64,000 nucleotides of DNA, taken from NCBI GenBank assembly GCA_002104985.1, contig MCGO01000028.1, positions 1 to 64,000 on the forward strand. Direction: 5' to 3'. This document shows positions 51,066-61,550 of the stretch, piece after piece. Each line of letters starts with the position of its first letter. Position 1 is the first letter of the stretch. The translations under genes and the position numbers were made by a program. The DNA comes from Rhizoclosmatium globosum. Its lineage: Eukaryota; Chytridiomycota; Chytridiomycetes; Chytridiales; Chytriomycetaceae. Under the pieces are notes generated by a model. That model had not been told where the DNA came from. It did not search any database and saw only the letters and a program-made list of their open reading frames with translations.

Positions 51066-52100
51066 ATGTTTGTCCCTCCAGGCAACGGCGAAGCGTGTAA
51101 ACAAGGGTGTTGTTTGAACGGATACTTTAAGGACGCTTCGGGTCTCTGGATTCCTGTTACGGCCTTGAAAGACTCCACAGATGAAAGCCGCCCAGGATGG
51201 ATCACCAAAGCGGGATGGGCTCGACTTCAAGGTACTTTCCTACGGAAGCACACAGTGGTGTTGTGTCAGGGTTGTGAAAGGGAGATTAGTGGCAAGGGTT
51301 CCAACCTTTGTGTTATGTGTGCAAGAGAGAAACGAGGAGACCAATGGAGCACAAAGTACCGCGAACTCATCAAATACTTGCGAACCATCCGTCATTTCAC
51401 AAGCGAAGCTCCATCTGCTGAACTGATCAAGAAACTAAAGGGTTACGATCCTTGTGTAGTCGAAGGATGTGAAAACAGCTGCGGATTCACGTATCCTCTG
51501 TGCCATTACTGCTCCATCGCCAAATATGGAGTATATGTTTTCACTTCTACCATCATTGGAGCTGGATTGGGACTCTTTGCCGGACAAGACTTTCAGAAGA
51601 ACCAGTTTGTGAATGGTTTATTTTACACGGGCCGAATTGTTGAGGCATCAGAGAGTTTGAGTGACAAACAGTACGTCATGGACGTTGGTCTTGATGACAG
51701 CCACTCAATTCAAGTGGATGGAGAAACAGCAACGTATGGTAGTTTGTTGAGATTCGTAAATGTGGCAGTCACAAGGGAACAATTGAATTGCCGCTTTATG
51801 AAAACTCGTGGTAGCAACAATCCTCAAAGAAACGTTCGACTCAAGGTTACGGAAGACATCAATGCGGGACATGAGTTTCTGGGCTACTACCAATCCAACA
51901 AGAAAACGAATGAGGCCGTGCTATGGAGCTCTGGACAAGGAACTTGTTTTATCATGGAAGCGCACCTGGAAGAAGCCTATGAACGCGGAATCGAGAAGGT
52001 GCGGTCTTCGGCACGCTTGCAAGGAGTTTCAGTTGCAACCCGCAAGAAGAAGAAGAGACCCAGAGCCCAGCAAGAGTCTGGGAGTGAGTTTGAACAATAA
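51066..52100 (+). CDS. SET-domain protein (putative lysine methyltransferase)
   Basis: 344 residues from the ATG at 51066. An upstream in-frame ATG at 50955 would add a hydrophobic leader that looks non-coding. Cys-rich modules precede the SET domain: CQGC...CVMC (about 67-85) and CVVEGCENSC...CHYC (about 130-150). The SET core (about 153-285) shows IIGAGLGLFAGQDF, then RFVNVAVTREQLNCRF in place of the usual NHS-C motif, and INAGHEFLGYY near the end. A basic Lys/Arg tail may be a nuclear signal. Viral and fungal SET proteins methylate histones. The altered NHxC motif makes activity uncertain. Confidence 0.75.
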   Translation: MFVPPGNGEACKQGCCLNGYFKDASGLWIPVTALKDSTDESRPGWITKAGWARLQGTFLRKHTVVLCQGCEREISGKGSNLCVMCAREKRGDQWSTKYRELIKYLRTIRHFTSEAPSAELIKKLKGYDPCVVEGCENSCGFTYPLCHYCSIAKYGVYVFTSTIIGAGLGLFAGQDFQKNQFVNGLFYTGRIVEASESLSDKQYVMDVGLDDSHSIQVDGETATYGSLLRFVNVAVTREQLNCRFMKTRGSNNPQRNVRLKVTEDINAGHEFLGYYQSNKKTNEAVLWSSGQGTCFIMEAHLEEAYERGIEKVRSSARLQGVSVATRKKKKRPRAQQESGSEFEQ

Positions 52101-52139
52101 AACAGAGCGGGAGCATGCAAGAGAGAAATAAAGTTATTC

Positions 52140-52648
52140 ACAAACTGAAAATACACAGCAAATCCGTCCCAAGAATTTCTTATGTATTATTACAGAATTC
52201 GTTTGATTTTACTTGAAGATTCTTTGAGATCTTCTCAAATATTATGCATGTCAAATGAGAAAAGCTCGTGTATTCTTTGCGTAAGCCACAACAATAAAGT
52301 AAATCAAATACAATCCTCATGGCAGGCATCATCATCTTCCACATCATCTTACTCATAATTGTCCACAAAATCCAACTACTGCTTTCTTCTTGGCATCTCC
52401 CCTGACCAAATTGCCTACTCCTCTCTTGATGCTCTGTTTGCTGCAACTCCTAGATCGAGAGAGGCCATTTTTTGGCCAAAGATTGAGCATTTGGTTTAAT
52501 CACGACAACAACTCCCTTTTTGGCGGTTTTGGCTTGAGGACAATTTTGGGAGTTGTAGTCTTCTTGGAAGCTGGTACTGCAGGCCAGTCAGGTTTTGGGC
52601 AGTTTGGTGAGAGTGAATTTGGCGATAGTGCAGTAGCTTCTTCAGAAG
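52140..52648. other. No gene recognised
   Basis: AT-rich, then a plus-strand stretch of simple composition (52390-52677) without motifs. Confidence 0.3.
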
Positions 52649-52978
52649 TTGACAAGGGTGTGGACGATTCAGGATAGGCCTGTATGGCAAGGGTCTGGAG
52701 ACTTCAAGTTCCTCCAAGCACCTTGTCTAGGAATTGACTTTGCATATCAGGACTTGGCATATAAGACTGTCCTTAGTCCACAGGTGGTTTACGAGAACTT
52801 AAACCTTGAGACGTTCCTTGTTCAGGACAACGAGGAATATGTTGAAGAAACTAGTGAGAAAATCAGGAAACTTGTCCTCCAGAGGTTAAGAACTGGATTG
52901 AAGGCTGCTTATGATGTTGTGAAGGACAAAGTAATGCACGCACAGAACAATTTGAGAGCAGCATCCTTACAGTTTTGA
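52649..52978 (+). CDS. Unrecognised small frame
   Basis: 109 residues, plausible coding (CLGIDFAYQDLAYKTVLSPQ; acidic DNEEYVEETSEKIRKLVLQR). It is followed at once by a Bro-N fragment, so it may be part of a decayed mobile or virus-like element. Confidence 0.35.
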   Translation: MTRVWTIQDRPVWQGSGDFKFLQAPCLGIDFAYQDLAYKTVLSPQVVYENLNLETFLVQDNEEYVEETSEKIRKLVLQRLRTGLKAAYDVVKDKVMHAQNNLRAASLQF

Positions 52979-52999
52979 GATAAGAGATCGAGCATGGCT

Positions 53000-53210
53000 A
53001 GCAGTACCTATTGAAGCTGAAGCTTGCTCGCGAAGATGGACTGAGTGCTGGTTATATCATTGACGCAAGCGGTCGACGTCAAGAGATGCTGATGTTAACT
53101 GAAACTGGGTTGTATAGGTTACTTTTTGCTTCGCGCAAAAAAATTGCACTGCAATTTCAATATTGAGTCTGCGGCATTATCAAGGAAATCAGGCTTTGTG
53201 GGAAGAAGTG
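53000..53210 (+). pseudogene. Bro-N fragment, third decayed copy
   Basis: DNA closely matches 15700-15865 and 58680-58840. The reading LAREDGLSAGYIIDASGRRQ, MLTETGLYRLLFASRKKIAL and IIKEIRLCGK is the second half of Bro-N, with stops. It ends abruptly at GGGAAGAAGTGTCC. Confidence 0.75.
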
Positions 53211-53351
53211 TCCATCATTTCACTCACAAAAATGAACCTCAAATTCTGAATTCCAGCCACAAAACACGAATTCGATCAAGAGTTTAGAAAACAGAGAAGG
53301 GTTAGAAAATGTGGTTCGAACCAATTTCAAAGTGGGAGTCCCGAAAATCCT

Positions 53352-54062
53352 TTGAGAGGGGTTCCACGACAGAAATATCTGCTGTGGGTGAAGTTTGAAG
53401 TTTGTAGTTTCAATCAGTTGGCTCAAATGAAAAAATGTGGATACACCCATTTTGCCAATCAAAAATTACGTTCAATGAAGGAAAAAGAAATTCAATTCGC
53501 TGCCGCAAGGTGTTATTCGTTGGTAAAGAGTTTTCGGAAAGTGACAAGTCTCTTTCATGTGGCACATAGTTCCGTCTTTTGTTGGGCAAAGTCCCTTCTC
53601 CAAGGTACATTTCCAAAGCAGCTCCGAGAGTCCAAACTGACCAAGGAGTTGGTTCAGTTCATCCAAAGCAGCCTCCGTGACAACCCCTTCGACACCGTCG
53701 CTGCGTTGCGTCACAAGATCTACATTGTATTCAACGTCAGAGTCTCTGCGACTCTATTTAACACGGCAATCAAGACGCTGGTTTTTTTGTGTGGCAAGGT
53801 TAAAACACAACTGCAGCCTGAAAGAATGATCCAATTTGGTGCTCAGATACAAGAAACTTTGGCCATGATCTTTACAGTCCAGTGTTGAATTCACAGGCTC
53901 TTCCGTATTACTCAACGAGAGTGCCTTCAAAATACACGTTTTTGGCTGAAAAAGCGAACACAAACCTCTAGTGCATGTTTCCGATGAAGAGTCGGAACGT
54001 CTGAAATCCATTGAAGCCGTTATAAAAAAGATGGAAAACATCAGACGTATCATTGTATTCTG
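53352..54062 (+). pseudogene. Tc1/mariner-like transposase remnant
   Basis: The first frame (53352-53888) has a helix-turn-helix (KSFRKVTSLFHVAHSSVFCW) and a second one typical of Tc1-like N-termini (LRDNPFDTVAALRHKIYIVF). After the stop, other frames give GSSVLLNESAFKIHVFG, which fits the region of the first catalytic Asp (here Asn-Glu). Later frames are heavily broken. Inactive DNA-transposon relic. Confidence 0.6.
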
Positions 54063-54870
54063 GTTTACCCTAGGACAATGACCTCATCTGCCAAGCGAGC
54101 CATTGAGCGAACCAAATACAGGATTGAACCGTTTGCAGAAACAGAGTTATTTGTGAGCATCATGAAAAAAAAAATATGATGCCTGCAGTCGTGGTCCTCA
54201 GTGATCAAGAGAAACGCGAATTTCTCGAAATCACCAAAAACGAAATTCAACGTCCTCGAATTCTTTTGTCTGATCCAGTGGCCAGGTTTTAGGGGCTCAG
54301 AATTTCGGAAATGATTCGGAATGTCAGAAAGACGTACCCGATCTGTGTTTAATTTTGCAAACTTGGAAAGTAAAATGAAGAGGTTGATTCTTGTTACGTT
54401 GGTTACTTTGGCATTCATGGCATGTTCCAGTCAAGTTTGAGTCGACGGCCGCATGTATCTCGTGTTGCGCGATCAAGTACAGCAGCAGGATACTGCTGAT
54501 GTCCTTGGGAAAACTGAATCGCCGAATACTCATGTTTCTCTCGCGTCTCCAAACCGAGTATCCGCAAAATCCGTTCGTTGTTCGGCTCGTCAAAAAATAC
54601 AACCTGATAACCTGACTGAAAGCGAGGCAGTGGTTGGCACAACTTCGTACACTGCAAACAAGGGTGAGCATGTTTCATTGTGTGTGAGGGCGAGAGAGGT
54701 GGATCAAACTGTATACAACGAGACAACGTTCTCTTTTACGTTGCTCTGTATGAACTTGGCCACATTAGCTCCATTGAGAGAAGACCATGTTCCGGAATTT
54801 TTCCAAAACTTCAAGTTTTATTACTGTCTTATCAACAAAAGGCAGGCATTAAAGAAAACTTTCTTTGGAA
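54063..54870. other. Decayed sequence, no gene assigned
   Basis: Fragmentary frames on both strands between two transposase relics. A minus-strand frame (54415-54726) is open but lacks a recognisable domain. Confidence 0.3.
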
Positions 54871-54871
54871 A

Positions 54872-55710
54872 ATGACAGGATTTCGTCAACAACATAGTAT
54901 TGCCTTCCAATTTCGAGTTGCTCAAGCTGTACTTTCAGCCACAGAATCTGGGACCGCAACTCAATCGAAAATAGCACTTGAGAATGGAGTCTCGCAAAGT
55001 CTTGTTTCACGTTGAGTGCATCTATTTCAGCAAGGCCAACTGCAGTCACTCCCTCACAGAAAACCCCGCAATCGTTTTCGTCTGTCTCCTGGGTCAGGCC
55101 GAGTGCGAGGAAACCGTCGAGTGAAGTCAAGTTCCCTCCCTCCACTCTCCTCTGCCATCAGCTTCGACGGAGTTTCCCAGGAAGTTTCACTACCTCTTCT
55201 TTCTTCTTTATTCCTGCCCTATCACAGTCTGAATTGTGCGTCATGGATTCAATAGTCTTGGAGTTTGACAGATATGTTCAAAAGAATGGGAAGATCAGTA
55301 TCCAATCAATCGAATCTTCAACTACGACCAAACCCGTATTTGGTTCGATATGCCCAAGAATAAGACTATTTACTTCAAAGGAACTCGCCATGTGGTAGTC
55401 ATGAACACAGGGTGCTGGTATTGGAATCACTGTTTGACTTGTGCAGGTGATGGAACACGATTAATTCCATTGGTATAATTCAAAGCAGCTCGTAATGGAA
55501 GGCTTGCAAAGACGATTCTTGACTTATTGAGGAGAGACGGCGTTGAGTTTGTAAGTGGGTGGAGCAGTGTTGGAATCAGTTGCACTCAAGTGTGTTTGAG
55601 AACTCTTTTCGAAAGGCATTGTGGGAACGTGGAGAGCGACAAGGTTGATTTTAAAATAACTGAATTAAGAAAGGACTCCCCTCTCTCCATTTCTTTCTGC
55701 TATTCTTTTC
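54872..55710 (+). pseudogene. Second pogo/Tigger-like transposase remnant
   Basis: The N-terminal frame (54872-55015) is an HTH: HSIAFQFRVAQAVLSATESG, then KIALENGVSQSLVSR. Further on, a shifted frame (about 55300-55480) reads FNYDQTRIWFDMPKNKTIYF and KGTRHVVVMNTGCWYW, the family's first-Asp block (D-Q-T in place of D-E-T). GDGTRLIPLV follows, then a stop, and FKAARNGRLAKTILDLLRRD. Broken by several shifts; distinct from the 19.4-20.1 kb relic. Confidence 0.62.
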
Positions 55711-55724
55711 CCAAATGAAGACAG

Positions 55725-56530
55725 CTAAACTAAGGTTGTCTTTCTTTTCCAAACTTGACCGCAACATTCATGGCTGATTCTTTCGTTCACAAACAGTACA
55801 CTCAGGTAATGTCTTAAGAATATGCACTGACTAAACATTCCCTCAACAGGTTGATGCTGTCCAAGTAGATGCGATCTGTTGATACCATCAAGGAAGTCGT
55901 TGTGAAGCGAGGAGGGAAGTCTCTTTAGTGGAACGAAGGTGCATCGCCAAATCAACAGATCCCCTCCCGCTCTTTCCCATATAAGCGTGCATGTTGATGG
56001 TATTCCCTCCAATCTCTCTCCCTCTCAATAATCTATAATATGCATTTATTAGGCTCAAGCAACCCTGATCCTGACTGTCACCGAAATACGAAAGCGAAGG
56101 TTTCTCCTTTACCCAACCTAAATCCTCAAGAACACATCGATATTGAGGTAATGGTTGCGTTCTTGTTCCTTTTTGGTCCACTTACCGGTTTTGAACTTCA
56201 AGGAGCCGCGTCAATTGATTTTCGACAACTCCGCGCACATCCACACAGTCACAACTCGCCACCTACGCCACCCTCTCCTACTACCACCTCATTTCTGCAG
56301 CTAATGAGTCTTCAAATATCACCAAGATACAAGGTTTTGAGTATCCCGAGACTCGAGCAGAGGGATTCACCACATGCTTCAACACTTTGGCCATCCCCAC
56401 TCGAACACAGCTGCCGTCAAAAAGTCAATTGAATTCTCGTGTATCTGTCCCAATGCAACCCGAGCACTATCTATCACAGTCCCCAAATGTGGTGTTTTTT
56501 AGCAAAAGGAATGACTTCATCTCTCTCGGG
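55725..56530. other. No gene recognised
   Basis: Frames on both strands without family features. Confidence 0.3.
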
Positions 56531-56534
56531 AACA

Positions 56535-56867
56535 CTATGCTTTCAAATCATCATCGTCTGAAAGAGACCAACGACAATCCCTTTCTTGACGCAAACTGTC
56601 TTCGAAGGCGATCGTGAAGGCTGTGGCCTTTTCAAAATTGGCTTCGGTCAGAGTCCTCTCGTTGTTCTGGTTGGTAGAAGGAGAAGTGGAAGAAGAAGCA
56701 GTAGGTTGAGTAGAAGTATAAGGGGGAGGCTCAGAGGTATAAGGGTGGTTGGACGAAAGAATGATTTGGGATGGCGGGGCTGGGTTCATTTTGCAGGGAA
56801 ATTTTTTGGACGGGAAAATGAAATGACTCAGCTTCTCCAGGTTTCTGGGCTGGTGGGCTGGTGTCAT
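56535..56867 (-). CDS. Small protein family X, copy 1
   Basis: 110 residues. A Pro/Ser/Thr-rich N-terminus (YTSEPPPYTSTQPTASSSTS) is followed by LTEANFEKATAFTIAFEDSL and an acidic end. A paralogue is at 61081-61390. The conserved helix AxFTIAxEDxLRQ suggests a real domain; function unknown. It lies just outside cassette copy 2. Confidence 0.45.
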   Translation of the reverse strand: MTPAHQPRNLEKLSHFIFPSKKFPCKMNPAPPSQIILSSNHPYTSEPPPYTSTQPTASSSTSPSTNQNNERTLTEANFEKATAFTIAFEDSLRQERDCRWSLSDDDDLKA

Positions 56868-56889
56868 ATCCGACAGTTAGGAGAGTAGC

Positions 56890-57370
56890 TCCGACATCGA
56901 CCTCCGCCGCTGCGCGGCAGAGGTTCTTTCTTTGTATGATATACCATCTGTCTCCCTTTATTTAAAATTGAATAACACTTGTTTATTCTCAAATCTTAAC
57001 ACTTTATAATATATTCCAGAATGAGCAACACGGAATCAACTTGCTTCCACATTCTTCACCATTGGGTTTAACTGTTTCGCTTGAATTGGCAAGTTGTTGG
57101 TTACTTGATCGCGCATGTGAGTACTTTTGCTGTAATGAGCCCTCTGTGTGTGGAAGAAACTTAAACTGACGGTTGGTAGAGTCAGGTAACATCCTGTGCT
57201 TGTCCCTACTGTTGAGAAATATCGTTTAAATACAATAATTAAACCGACGTCAACTCACTTGTACTTTGCGCGTAATGCATCTTTCCCAATACTACTATAA
57301 GACGGATCCAAAGACACTAGGTAGTTGCGTACAATATTCCAATTCTTCCGGCAGCATATCCAGCGCCCTC
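56890..57370. other. No gene recognised
   Basis: AT-rich DNA leading to the CT microsatellite. Confidence 0.3.
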
Positions 57371-57374
57371 AGCG

Positions 57375-57378
<4 letters not shown>

Positions 57379-57446
<68 letters not shown>
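57379..57446. repeat. (CT)n microsatellite
   Basis: About 33 uninterrupted CT units, about 75 bp before cassette copy 2. Confidence 0.97.
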
Positions 57447-57448
<2 letters not shown>

Positions 57449-57521
57449 TTGGCTTCTCCTCTCTGCTGTTCAATTCGCACCAAAACCCTCTTGGAAAAGG
57501 TCACGTGACCAGGTTGCAAAA

Positions 57522-58160
57522 ATGATGGAACACAGCTGCGATTGCGGGGCTGTGTTTGGAAGCCAAGCGAGCATGCTGCTTCATTTCACAGAGACGCACA
57601 TCTTGACTTTCACTGTGAACTACGGGCCAGACGCTCATGGTTGGCTTTTCCCGTTGGACCCGCCTCAGTTCCCTTCCCTTCCTTTCCCTTCACAACCAAC
57701 CAACCAACCAACCAACTACACACTTACCTGACTTGTTTCAACAGAGATCAAGCGATCGAAAGAGTCAGAGGCCTGGCGCTGTATGTTCTGTGATTTCAAG
57801 AACATGAGTTTGCTGTTACTGCGAACGCATGCACAAAGCTGTGGACAGGCAAGAGAGGCAGAAGTCGAAACCGTGGATGAAGTGGAAAAGGAAAAGGAAA
57901 AGGAAAGGGAGGAAGCGAGTGAAAAGGCTCAAGAAGTTATTGAGCCCCAAGAAGTCAGGTGTCCAAACCCTTGGTGTATTCGAAAAAGCCCATTCAAGAC
58001 AAACAGTGCATACACGCAGCACATGGCTCAGTGTAAACCTTCTGCTCTGATGCCATGCTCTTTGCCATGGTGTGACAGAACTTTCACTTCAAAGTTGTCA
58101 AGAAAAAGCCATATGAAATCGTGCAAATTTATGCGTCCAAAGGAAGACGACGGTAAATAA
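57522..58160 (+). CDS. C2HC zinc-finger protein A, copy 2 (two exons)
   Basis: Exon 1 is 57522-57639 and exon 2 is 57745-58160; about 177 residues. The donor GTTGGC and acceptor TTTCAACAG match copy 1, but the intron is only 105 nt. Finger cysteines and histidines are the same as in copy 1 (CDC...H...H, CMFC...C, CPNPWC...C, CSLPWC...C). The Glu/Lys linker is shorter. Conservation of frame in both copies argues that the gene was functional after duplication. Confidence 0.65.
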
Positions 58161-58263
58161 AAATGTAATTTATTCTCTATGTTTGTTATCCGGAAGTCGT
58201 CCAAAATCGTAGGTCGCTTTTGCGGACTTCCAATGCTGCTTTGACCAAAGATAAGAAAGAAAG

Positions 58264-59030
58264 ATGAAAGCCGAGAGAGAGAGAGTTAGGGTTGCGACTG
58301 ATTTTGGAAGAGACTTTTGTACCCTGTCCCTTACGCACGTCTTCAAAAAGCCCAAACAAAATCAGAACGCGGTTTGTTTTCTAAAGCAAAACTATCCAAA
58401 AAGCATACGGAGCATTATCCAATACTTTGAAAAGAAAGTGAGAACTCCTTCACATCCAAACCAGTCAACAGAAGGGTCACTCCAACCATCTCCATACTAA
58501 ATCACTTAGGATGTTCCAATGTCACAGCAACTATTTTCAAGTATCTGTGAAGGATCGAATATCGAGGTATATGGAATTCCAGAAGAGCCACTGTTCAAGG
58601 CCAACGACATCGGTCGCCTGCTTGCAATCACCACTGTTTACATGTCAGCTAAAAATATTGCTCCCGAAGATGGACTGCATGCTGCTTATATCATTGACAT
58701 AAGCGGTCGTCGCAAGTGATGCTGATGTTAAGTGAAACTGGGTTGTACACGTTACTTTTTCCTTTGTGCAAAGAAATTGTGCTCCAATTTCAAAATTGGG
58801 TCTGCGGCATGATCAAGGAAATCAGGCTTTGTGGGAAGTACGACTTGGAGGAGAAGTTGAGTGGTGTCGCAGTCAGCAGAACAGCGTGAAAAGCAACTTA
58901 CGGAGGCTGCAGAAGAAGAAGAAAAACGCGCGAAACAATTTGTTGGCTGCCAATCAAGAAAAAGAGGAGCTCCAAAAAAACTCTGGCACAGTTCGAAACA
59001 CCCAGACACAGCCGACAACCCCAACAAGTT
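58264..59030 (+). pseudogene. Bro-N family remnant, copy 2
   Basis: Same blocks as copy 1: IRSIIQYFEKKVRTPS, EVYGIPEEPLFKANDIGRLL (ancestral NDI kept here), then YIIDISGRRK and a shifted second half. It is closer to the intact Bro gene at NDI than copy 1. TTAGGGTT at 58286-58293 precedes it, as in copy 1. Confidence 0.75.
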
Positions 59031-59442
59031 GACGTATGCGGCAAAGGCAATGATGGGCGGTGACGCCAAGAATCAAGTAACAAGCTTCCATAACTCATGT
59101 TCTCCCGGAGTGTTCAAGCAGTACTTGGCGGAAGGGGCGAGATGGAGACCCATCTTGTCGCACTTGTACGAGGCCCAGAGCCACCATCACCGTCGGTTCA
59201 GGGCGCATTTGGGGAAGAGACGGTCGGAAGATCGCCTCATGGATCGGATGCAGAAAACGTTTGATTCGGGCAGTTCAGGAAGCCTTGTTATGGGAACTGG
59301 GGGAAGAATCCGAATCTCTCGATTCAGGGGTCCTATTGTGGGATACACGGAAGATCGTCCAAGATGTGACCTGTTGGTCAAGATTACAACAGCTGAACTG
59401 TGTGCTCTAGCAAAGAGAAGGAGAAAGCTCTCAAGCGAATAA
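59031..59442 (+). pseudogene. Fanzor (TnpB-like) remnant, copy 2, internally deleted
   Basis: It keeps the LGKRRSEDRLMDRM helix (about 59210-59250) and, one frame over, PCYGNWGKNPNLSIQ (about 59283-59328), a textbook Fanzor GNW motif. The next 281 bp of copy 1, holding the RuvC-II Glu, zinc finger and RuvC-III, are absent, and the sequence resumes at GGTCCTATTGTGGG. Non-functional. Confidence 0.72.
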
Positions 59443-59444
59443 CT

Positions 59445-60095
59445 TGGAACCGATGTGAAAAATTGAATATACGGGACACCGGAAATGGAGGAGAAGTTTA
59501 TCTTTTCTTTCTATTCTGGTTCACTGTTCTTCTTTCATTGTATTGGGTATAAAGTAGTCTTCACTTAAGAGTGTGGTGAATTGGTACAAGGCAGCAGTGG
59601 ATTTGTTTTCACTTGTCATCTTTCTTTTCTCAAAAAGAAATTGGGTGGAAACTGGCTGGAGAAGAGTGATTGGCGATTTTTTTGTGAACAAATTTTTTTT
59701 GGAGAGAGTGAGAGTGGAGATTGGCGAGAGTGAGAGTGAGAGAGTGAGTGGAGATTGGCGACCTGAAACAAAGAAGGGTTTCTGAAACCCGGAAAAATTG
59801 GTTTTGTTTCACTGCAAAGACAAAGAAGCAGAAGAGAATGACATGCAGCAATAGCAACTGGTGTTGGAACAATCAAGAAAAGTAAAAACATTTTTGTTGG
59901 TCAAGCATCAAAATTGGGAGGAAAGAACAAGAAGTGTTAGAAAAAGGTGATCGCCACACGTTTTGGAATTGAGGAACCAAAGGCCACGAGAAACGTGTGA
60001 TTGAAGAAATTGAAGTATTGAAGAACAATGGCAGAATAACTTTATTGGCTGACTCAACGGGAAGTGAAAACACACATTTGTGTACTTTCCTGTCC
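59445..60095. other. AG-rich spacer of cassette copy 2
   Basis: Matches 16800-17520 with small indels; carries the GAGAGTGAGAGTGGAGATTG repeats. No gene was recognised. Confidence 0.5.
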
Positions 60096-60100
60096 CAGTC

Positions 60101-60832
60101 TTAACGGAGAAACTCATTGCGTTTAAACGCACGAAGAAACTCTTCCGACATTTTAACTCTTTCATAGGCCACAATCACACCCGGTCCATCTTCATCGACA
60201 ATGTGAGGGAAATCAAAAAACATGTCGTCGTGGTTTGGCTGAAAGATCTCAGAGTAGGAAGGAAGTTGAATGGATTGGTGGCGTTGTTGGGGGGATTGAA
60301 TATGTGCGGAAAAGACTTGGATAGGGGGAAGGATAGGTGTTGGGGTGGGGGCTGGAAGATAGATAGGAGGTAACACAGCAGGGGGTGGGGCAAAGATTTC
60401 AGGAGAAAAGACCGATCCGAGAGTTTGCCTGGCTTCAGACACTGGCGGCTCTGGGACAGACAATTCGGGAGCTGGCGGTGGAGTTGGCTGACCATCAGAC
60501 GCAAATTGTGGAGCTGGAGGAGGGAGCGGGCTGGGTTCGGGAGCTGGCGGTAGTGTTGGTCGAACGTCCAACGCAAGGGCCGGGGCCGCGGTGGCAGTTT
60601 GTTCTTGGGATTTTCTTGTTTCAAATGGGATGTTGGCCTTGGCGATGTTGTGTTTGTCCAGGTAGTGAGAAACTAACGTCTTCTCCGCAGTGAAGGGCGA
60701 GGAGCACTCGTGGCATACGAAGACGGGTTTATGAGTTCTGCGATGATCCGATAGTTTCTTCAATGTCCGGAATTCCTTTGGGCAGTGAGGACAAGGGTAT
60801 GTCACCTCTTGCTTCATCTCTTTCTCAGTCAA
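60101..60832 (-). CDS. C2H2 zinc-finger protein B, copy 2
   Basis: 243 residues, intact. The two N-terminal C2H2 fingers are identical to copy 1. The Pro-rich linker is longer (APEPSPLPPPAPQFASDGQP region), and the same DDMFFDFPHIVDEDGPG acidic motif lies near the C-terminus. Differences from copy 1 are mostly in the Pro-rich linker. Confidence 0.72.
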   Translation of the reverse strand: MTEKEMKQEVTYPCPHCPKEFRTLKKLSDHRRTHKPVFVCHECSSPFTAEKTLVSHYLDKHNIAKANIPFETRKSQEQTATAAPALALDVRPTLPPAPEPSPLPPPAPQFASDGQPTPPPAPELSVPEPPVSEARQTLGSVFSPEIFAPPPAVLPPIYLPAPTPTPILPPIQVFSAHIQSPQQRHQSIQLPSYSEIFQPNHDDMFFDFPHIVDEDGPGVIVAYERVKMSEEFLRAFKRNEFLR

Positions 60833-61080
60833 TTTTTCTTTTTCCCTCTCTCTCCACTCCCCTGACTCTCGCTCTCACTTTCTCTCCCCATCTCCATTGC
60901 TTTGCTGCAAAAAAAAAGGACCTCTTAAAAACCAACCAAAAAGACCGTGTATCCGTCTTTGGCATCGTGGACTGCTTAAAAGAACTGTTGATCATTCAAG
61001 AAGTATTTTGAGACTTTATTGTTTTTCTGCAGTTGTCAATTAAAGTGACGGTACTTGGGATCAATGATCTTGAATTTCTC

Positions 61081-61390
61081 TTTTACAGACTCAAGAACGT
61101 CATGATGTTGTGCAATTCCTCGTCCAGCTTCTGTCGCTTGACCCAATAGTCTGCCTTTCTTTGACGCAAATTGTCTTCGATGGCGATCGTGAAGGCTGTG
61201 GCCATTTCAAAATTGGCTTCTTCCACAGTCCTCTTGTTGTTATGGTTGGTAGGTTGAATAGAAGTATAAGGGGAGGTGCAGAGGTGGTGGTGGCCGCGTA
61301 GGGGGCGAACGAAGGAGTGATGATTTGGGAGCGGGGGGCTGAGGACATTTCCACAGTAACTTTTGGGACGGGAAAATGCCCACGTTTCAA
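61081..61390 (-). pseudogene. Small protein family X, copy 2 (frameshifted)
   Basis: Minus-strand frames encode PRSQIITPSFAPYAATTTS, then, after a shift near 61265, VEEANFEMATAFTIAIEDNL and WVKRQKLDEELHNIMTFL with a stop near 61081. It matches the 56535-56867 protein and extends its C-terminus. Confidence 0.5.
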
Positions 61391-61550
61391 AGGACCCAGC
61401 CTCTCCTCACGTAAAAATTTTCCGTTCGATTCACCCTAGTCGAATCGATTTCCGGTTTGGTTATTGAGTCGCGACTCGGATCAAACCGCAACTTTGAATC
61501 AATTTGAAATCGAGTGACTCAACTTAAAACCGCGGGTTGATCGGTTCCGT

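Larger units (their letters stand above)
57500..60840. repeat. Duplicated virus-like cassette, copy 2
   Basis: Same gene order as 13950-18245 but shorter. It lacks the intron expansion, lacks 281 bp of the Fanzor core and lacks about 50 bp after it. The two ends coincide with zinc-finger genes A and B in both copies. Confidence 0.85.

Noticed and set aside
57266..57525. Open frames through the (CT)n tract
   Set aside because: They are poly-Ser/Leu or Arg/Glu translations of a microsatellite.
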